This document shows positions 58,392 through 64,000 of a DNA stretch of 64,000 bases, piece by piece. The stretch's first letter is position 1; each line of letters starts with the position of its first letter. The notes under the pieces were generated by a model. It was given only the letters and a program-made list of their open reading frames with translations, made no database searches and was not told the DNA's origin. A program made the translations under genes and the position numbers. The DNA comes from Paralichthys olivaceus (Eukaryota; Chordata; Actinopteri; Pleuronectiformes; Paralichthyidae), in assembly GCF_024713975.1 (NCBI RefSeq), contig NC_091111.1:17985501-18049500 (forward strand), given 5' to 3'.

Positions 58392-61300
58392 ATGGCTGCA
58401 GATGTGGACACGGTGGCGAGCGGACTCGGTCTCTTGGTTAATTTAGGTCAAGTTCTTCTGCAGGAAGCTCAGAAGGACGCAGCAGGTGAGACTCGTGTGG
58501 AACCAGACTCCGTTTACAATTTAACCGTTTTAACGATTTGATTCATTTTGCCGGATATGCGAAAGAACACATTAATCTCCGTTACTGTTGTGAATTGTCA
58601 ACCGTATTGACAACAGTTTGACGTTGTGTTCGTGAAGTGTTACGCCGAATTGAAGACAAGTTTAAAGTGATGCTGAATTTACGTTTAACTTTGTTGTACA
58701 ATCAATGTGTTTTCCCCAATATGCATAAGAACTTTAAAATGTGTGAAATCTAAATAGAGTCTGGGACTATAGAAACATTTACCATGCTAAATTGAAGTCA
58801 CAGACCATGTTACATTTTTAAAGTATTAATATAAAATATAGTTTTATCTGCTAAATGTTAAACGAAGAAAGGAGTGAAACCACCTGGAAAACAAACTTGT
58901 GTAAACCAGGTTTGGTGTTTAATTATCTTTCTTACTTGTTCTTTATGGGTTTAAGTTAAATTGCTGAAATATTAAGTTGATTCCGAATTGAAGCATTGAT
59001 TCCGAATTCATGTTTAATTTAGTTGTAGGACTCAAATCTTGTTCCCAACTAAAACAAAATGGTGGAAGTTATAAAGGAGTCTGGGGTCAAATGTTCATTA
59101 TGTAGGATTAAACATCAGATCCTGTCCAAAAATTAAGTAACATCATATAACTTTTCACAACTGGGTCACGAGAAGCCTTTTGTTCCTCATATTTAAATAA
59201 CGTATTTTTTAACTTTCACACTGTGAAGGAGCGGCTCTATAATTATAATATACACCCTGTTCACTGACAATAAAGTTATTCTTCTTCTTCTTGAACCAGA
59301 TCAACGAGACAAAGTGTTGACATCTAATCCCCGTCACACTTCTCTCCAACACTGTAACGTCTCACTAATCAGCTTTTGTCCATAATGTCGCCCTTTGTCT
59401 TCAAACAGCCTCATTGGAGACTTTCGTCCCCGGAAAGATCAGCACGTTATTCGGCCTGATCACCGCAGCAGCAGACTTCCACACGAGGTGAGATATGTTT
59501 CCCCGACGGAAACACAATCATGTGACCGACTCTAAATAAAGCTTCATTGTGTAAATCGACAGTTTTAATCTTAAAGGTTCAGTGTGCAACATTCAGGTGA
59601 AAGGATCCATTGGCAGAAACTGAATATAAAATAATCCTCGTGATGTTTTTACTTGTGTGTATCATAGAAATTGTACAAGTAGTTTTTTTCTTTACCCTTC
59701 GTATTTAAATATTTAATATGTACATCAGGAGCAGGTCCTCTCTACGGAGGCCGCCATGTTTTTTTTTTACAGTAGCCCAGACTGGACAAACTAAACCTTT
59801 TTGAGTTTTTATCACAACTGAAGCTGCCGCAGGTTCTCGTTCATGTTTGGAAGTGGAGCGGGAGGTGAGGGGTGTTCAGCTGCAACATGAAACTTCACCA
59901 CTAGATGTCACTGCATTCCACACACTGAACCTTTAAGTGTCTCGTCTTTTCAAATTGTTTGTTGAGTTAGTGTTTTGTTATTGTTGAGCAGCCTCGGAGT
60001 GAAGAAGAAGAGTGAAGCAGAGGCCATCTGGCAGAAGTTTTATCAGTAAGTATATGATCGTGCATATTCTTGATAGATAATCAAATGTTAGTGTGATTTG
60101 TCAAAATAAGGGGCGACTCTCCTTCTTGCTAAGACACTGTGATTGTTCACCGTCTTATTGGTTGTCGGTGGAAATGACCCCACCGTGTGTGGACGTCTCT
60201 TCATCACACGCTGTCTGTATTTTTGCAGCCATGCAGCAGTGAGGGAGAAGGTGGACGAGCTTCTGCAGCTGGAGGTCTGATACTTTTTTTATTTACTTAA
60301 CTGTAAATCTTTATACATTTGTGTTAATTCATTATTAATTAATTTAATTGAAGCGTGTAGACGTGATTAAATCAACCTGCTGTTTAAACCCAACTCAATA
60401 TTCAGTAGAGACCATGACAATATTTATTCAAATTTTGATATAATGCAACCCACTCCCTCATGATTTCATTAAGTAAATAGTTTATCTACCTGTAGCACCT
60501 ATGATGATGTGGGTTTTTGGGGGGGTCAATGTCAGTTCCTATATTAAAATATATTAGAAATGTACAATCCTGATATATCGGCCGATATATATTTAAAAAA
60601 TGTCAAACAACTTTATCAAGAAATTGAATTGAGGCTTGATGTTTTACATTTTAACCATAAACATGATGATGAATAAACAGAAATAAAGAGAAACGTCAAA
60701 TTAACACCAATGCATATCTTTTCTGTATGGATTATTTTGTCCAGCTGTAACTCAGACTGATCTGATTGAAGACTCATTATTCATGGTATGTGTTTGATTG
60801 TGTGCAGAGTGAGTGGGACACCTTCCTGGAGGGCGTGGACAAAGATCTGCAGACCACAGACCGACAGCTCTCAGGAGTGAAGACCCCCGACAGTCTGAGC
60901 CCCGACGTTACGTTTACTGACGCGCGGAGCGGAAAGTGAGCTCACACACGGCTGCTTACACTCTAACCAGCCTCAGACTAAACATGAGCGTCTGGTAGAT
61001 GAACAAACCAGCTCAGACCATCAGCTTCTTCCAGTTGGTGTTAAAAGAATCACACTTTCTGTTTTGTTGAAGGAGCGTGACTCTGGGCGAGTACCTGGGT
61101 CAGAAGCTGCTGCTGGTTCTCATCAGACATGTCGGATGACTGCCGTGACGGGACCACGTGGCTGAGCTGGAGGCCAGACAGGTCAGTTTACTCTAAACAA
61201 CCAGGTTCTGTTACTGAGTCGTCACCTCATCCTGCAGCTTCTGGTGATGATCGACAGCTAAAGGGAGGTTACAGGGGTCACGTGATGAATCTGAAAGGAT

Positions 61301-63125
61301 CAACGGGATGGCAGAGAAAGAAATGGTTGTTTATTTAAACTGAATAGAGCAATAGTTCAATAAAAGATTATTTTCCACGTTGGTGGGATCTTTTATTATT
61401 TAACTTCTCCAAAAAGCACAGGAGCAAAACTTAAGATTTATAGTTTGATCATTCTGCTGTGTTGTTTGTGAGTGAAAGACAAACTCTGGAGAAAGTCCAG
61501 ACCCAGTTGTTCAGACGTTCTCCAGAGTTCATGCCTGAAAACAACGTGCGTGTTGAAGTATCTGCTGACGTTCTCTGTTATGTTGGTGTGTGGAAACCGA
61601 ATAAAGAATCTATCTGTCTCTCAAAAGTCTTTTCTCTTGTAGTGTTTGAATAAATATATTATCTGGGTTGTGTTGCAGTCCGCTCAGTTTCTTTATTTCC
61701 GTGTCGTCTACACACTGACTGTTGTGAGTTTTACCTGGAACGTGTTGCTGTAGCCTCACTCCTATATGTGACCACTCACTGTATATTTAAAATAATAAAT
61801 CTTGTTTATCATTTAAATTGTTTTTTTTATTTTACTTTTCAAGAATAAAGCTGAAATGTCATGAATGACCCTGGTACTCTCCCGTAGTTGGTGTCGACCT
61901 TCTGATCTAACTCGAAGCAAAGTGTTGTACTAAGTCGGCTCCAGAAGTTTCTTCTCCTCTGTGGCTCCAAAAGATTCCAACATTTTTTCCATCATGTCTG
62001 TGTTCACTCAGCCTTTCAGCCCATTTACCTTCACATAAATTTATATATATATAAAGTAAAAGTGAAAAGCGACAGATGCTTTCGTCTTCTCTGGGTCCTC
62101 TGTACCTGATGGTTTTGTTCTGGTTTCCCTGCAGGCTGACCTGGAGGCTCGCTCACTACGGGTCCTGGTCGTTTCTTTCAGCAGCTCAGAGGGAGCTCGG
62201 CTGTGGCTCGAACAGACGGGATGTAACTTTGACATGATGCTGGATCCACAGAGAGAGGTCAGCCTGTGTTTCTTCTTCCTCATCAACTTTCTAAAACATT
62301 TTCAGTTGGACTCTTAGCCAACTTAGCCAAAGCATCTCAATCGCCCCCCCCTGGTGGCAGGCCCTATATAGACCGTAAACCATGCCTCCTCCATGTTAGT
62401 GGATGGGACCAAACTAAAAAGCCAAAAGCTACTGCGCAGACTCTGGCTCCCAATGACCTCATCAGTGTAAGATGTATCTGGGATGTTTTAGCTCATTTTC
62501 CGGACAGTGGGTAAAAGGTCTGTGACTCCGACTCACCGCAGTGAGCTGAGGGAACCAGATGATCGAGCAGCTGTTTGATAATGTGTGTCATAAAAGTTTT
62601 GCACGCTCCAAAACTTTTATTCGGAAAAAGTCAGAGTCTCTAGGTGTGAGAAGATGTGAGATGGAAATAAAGGCAATGAACCAAAATATGGAGACGGAGA
62701 AGATTTTCCACATTTTCAGATCTACAGGAGATTTGGCCTCGGCTCGTCCTACGCCAAGGTTCTGAAGTTCGGCTTCCTGCTGCAGTACTCACATTACAGA
62801 GCTGAGGACATAGACGTCCCCGACATCCCCCCTCGCCTGCTGGAGGACCTGTTCCAGGTAAAAGACTGTTAGACGTCCAGATTATTCAAAATCTCAAAGC
62901 AAATCAACTGTTAATAAGATAAAAAACGTACTGATTTATGTGTTTTAATCCTTTCAGATGGGAGGAGACTTTTTACTGGATGAAGCAGGACACGTGCTTT
63001 TTTCGCACCCGTGCAAAAACCCCGAGGACAGGCCGACTGTGACGGACATCCTGCAGGTGGCGGACGCCGTGGAGTGCTCAGCCGTCTCTGCGTTGAACCA
63101 ACAGTACGTGGCCTTAAAGCTGTGA
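58392..63125 (+). CDS. selenol: Selenoprotein L (UxxU thioredoxin-fold selenoprotein)
   Basis: Selenoprotein L is a thioredoxin-fold selenoprotein known from fish and other aquatic life, with two selenocysteines in UxxU that form a diselenide. Nine exons, all GT-AG: 58392-58485, 59409-59487, 59992-60045, 60229-60274, 60808-60935, 61073-61181, 62135-62257, 62720-62857, 62958-63125; 312 residues if both TGAs are read as Sec. The site lies in exon 6, after the strand LLLVLIRHVG: Sec156-Leu-Pro-Sec159, then RDHVAELEARQ, where peroxiredoxin-like relatives have CxxCREH. Exon 7 gives the next strand, SLRVLVVSFSSSEGARLW, then CNFDMMLDPQRE and, in exon 8, IYRRFGLGSSYAKVLKFGFL, as in the AhpC/TSA-like family; exon 9 has FLLDEAGHVLFSHPCKNPED. 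The first five exons code a charged helical N-terminal part. Splice frames close only when both TGAs are read through, and a SECIS-like hairpin follows the stop. Confidence 0.93.
59218..59385 (+). repeat. direct repeat A flanking selenoprotein L exon 1 (right copy)
   Basis: This is the second copy of the block at 57866-58025: GTGAAGGAGCGGCTCTATAA, ACACCCTGTTCACTGACAAT, GTGTTGACATCTAATCCCCG, CTCACTAATCAGCTTTTG. It ends about 23 bp before exon 2. A CTT run (59280-59293) distinguishes it from the left copy. Confidence 0.85.
59571..59936. mobile_element. MITE with TTAAAGGTTCAGTGTG terminal inverted repeats
   Basis: The element is bounded by TTAAAGGTTCAGTGTG (59571-59586) and its exact inverse CACACTGAACCTTTAA (59921-59936), 366 bp in all. 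The inside has the usual text of a very common teleost MITE: GGATCCATTGGCAGAAACTG, AAATAATCCTCGTGATGTTT, CTCTCTACGGAGGCCGCCAT and CACCACTAGATGTCACTGCA. TTAA at both ends may be the target duplication. It is non-coding and sits in selenoprotein L intron 2. The perfect ends suggest a fairly recent insertion. Confidence 0.85.
61137..61148 (+). other. selenol: two in-frame TGA (Sec) codons, UxxU redox site
   Basis: The reading frame of exon 6 is GGA TGA CTG CCG TGA CGG, i.e. Gly-Sec-Leu-Pro-Sec-Arg, with TGA at 61137-61139 and 61146-61148. The codons on both sides stay coding and conserved, and the next exon continues in the same frame, so neither behaves as a stop. The positions match the CxxC of thioredoxin-like relatives at the start of the first helix. 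Confidence 0.93.
61182..62134 (+). other. selenol: selenoprotein L intron 6
   Basis: The 953-bp intron after the UxxU exon has several AATAAA words (near 61358, 61598 and 61794) and a LINE-like tail (about 61590-61640). No exon was found in it. An alternative short transcript ending here is possible but not shown. Confidence 0.6.
62328..62475 (+). repeat. MITE-family fragment in selenoprotein L intron 7
   Basis: CCCCCCTGGTGGCAGG, TATAGACCGTAAACCATGCC and TCCTCCATGTTAGTGGATGG match the core of the elements at 35641, 42021 and 47993. It is the fourth member of this family in the window. Confidence 0.55.
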
Positions 63126-63169
63126 CACGCGTGTGAACGTTTTGACGACACAGGGTGAAACACGTCACT

Positions 63170-63298
63170 GACACCACAGAGGGAGAGCGGCTCTTCGTCT
63201 CACGTGAATGAAGTCACGTCTTGCTCTCATGACGCCATGAAAAGACGTGATCGATGAAAAACCGTACGACGAGGACGTCTGCTCTTCTCTGTGGTGTC
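63170..63298 (+). promoter_or_regulatory. selenol: SECIS element in the selenoprotein L 3' UTR, inside a long stem
   Basis: The core begins 83 bp after the stop. 5' AATGAA (63207-63212) and 3' CGAT (63252-63255) give the non-Watson-Crick quartet (U-U, G-A, A-G, A-C). Between them GTCACGTCTT (63213-63222) pairs over 10 bp with AAGACGTGAT (63242-63251). The apical part holds a second hairpin, TCATG/CATGA around ACGC (63227-63240), as in form 2 SECIS. A lower stem CTTCGTC (63193-63199) pairs with GACGAGG (63268-63274), and an outer stem of about 18 pairs joins 63170-63188 to 63281-63298. The usual AA on the 5' side of the apical loop is not seen; the bases there are GCTC. Confidence 0.82.
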
Positions 63299-64000
63299 AC
63301 TGTTGTGATGGCAACTTTTTAGATTTAGTAGAACTACTTGATTGCATTGTCCCTGATTTATATCCAAATTTAAATACTTATTCTACGTAAGTATAATTTT
63401 TCTCTATAAAAAAGATTCTGATGAAGCAAAACTGTCTTTTTAACCTTTTAGCCCTTTTTAATTAATCACAAAATGAAGCTGTAAACCTGTAGAAAAAAAA
63501 TGTATTAAACATTTACATTCAGACATTTATGTACATCGCCCTCTGATTTTATATTTTGTGGGACGCACAGCAACAAGTCTTTTCTTTTGGAGCGTGTGAA
63601 GCAGTTTTCCTGCACAGTCACGGTCTCTGTCAGCGTTTATTAAAACCACGTCACAGATCTGTAGTGACTGAGAAGCACGGCCTCATTCCAGTTAAGTTGA
63701 ATCCACACTGCTCTGTATCTTCCAGGGGTCAGTTTGTGCTTTTCATGTTTTCTCTTCTTGGGAATTGTCGAACAAATATTTAGAACTCTGTGCTTGAAAT
63801 CACAGCAGATTCCCGACTGACTGACTTACATTCATGTCACTGCAGCTGCACCAACAACACAACATTTATATTAGTAACATTATCTCACAAAGTCTTATCC
63901 TGACGTCAATAGCAGTACGTACACTTGTGCGCATTTGAGACACTAAAAATCCTAAAATAAACTCACACTAAACTACACAAACTGTATATCACACTGGAAT
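63299..64000 (+). other. selenoprotein L 3' UTR and downstream DNA
   Basis: A possible ATTAAA signal lies at 63504-63509. Beyond it nothing is recognised to the right edge; open frames are short and have no family match I know. Confidence 0.4.

Noticed and set aside
61137-61148. The two TGAs as disabling stops (pseudogene reading of the last gene)
   Set aside because: Flanking exons remain intact over 157 further codons, both TGAs fall exactly at the CxxC positions, and a SECIS-like hairpin follows the stop.
61129-61338. Plus-strand frame starting MSDDCRDGTTWLSWRPD in exon 6 of selenoprotein L
   Set aside because: Out-of-frame reading around the UxxU codons that runs into the intron; the Sec frame is conserved and splices in frame.

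Overview
This is a vertebrate nuclear window, almost certainly from a percomorph-type teleost fish. Three things point there: split genes with short GT-AG introns, dense CA/GT microsatellites with typical fish repeats, and a selenoprotein L gene, a family known from fish and other aquatic organisms but not from mammals. Seven protein genes can be read with confidence. In order they are trim67 (-, first two coding exons only; the gene runs off the left edge), exoc8 (-), sprtn (+), fam89a (+), arv1 (-), ttc13 (+) and selenoprotein L (+). Exon borders were set by splice sites and reading-frame closure; every exon chain given here closes in frame.

Layout. Positions 1-17333 hold trim67 exon 2 and exon 1, split by a 15.2 kb intron full of simple repeats, one RTE-type LINE fragment and a compact RFX/SOX-like site. 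Positions 17334-21082 are intergenic. Positions 21083-27098 hold the head-to-head pair exoc8/sprtn, which shares a promoter of about 1 kb. Positions 27099-31480 are intergenic. fam89a occupies 31481-33763 and is followed by about 8 kb of 3' UTR and intergenic DNA. Positions 41818-55660 hold the second head-to-head pair, arv1/ttc13. A repeat-rich spacer leads to selenoprotein L at 58392-63125, with a strong SECIS-like hairpin just after its stop codon.

The set matches human 1q42 (TTC13-ARV1-FAM89A-TRIM67 and EXOC8-SPRTN), with the exoc8/sprtn pair sitting between trim67 and fam89a and with C1orf131, GNPAT and EGLN1 not seen between them. The genes form no pathway. They cover ubiquitin ligation (trim67), exocyst tethering (exoc8), DNA-protein crosslink repair (sprtn), ER sterol handling (arv1), a secretory-route TPR protein of unknown role (ttc13), a small adaptor-like protein (fam89a) and a thioredoxin-fold redox selenoprotein.

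The most notable item is the selenoprotein: two in-frame TGA codons read as Sec-Leu-Pro-Sec (residues 156-159) where relatives carry CxxC. A standard gene finder would truncate it.
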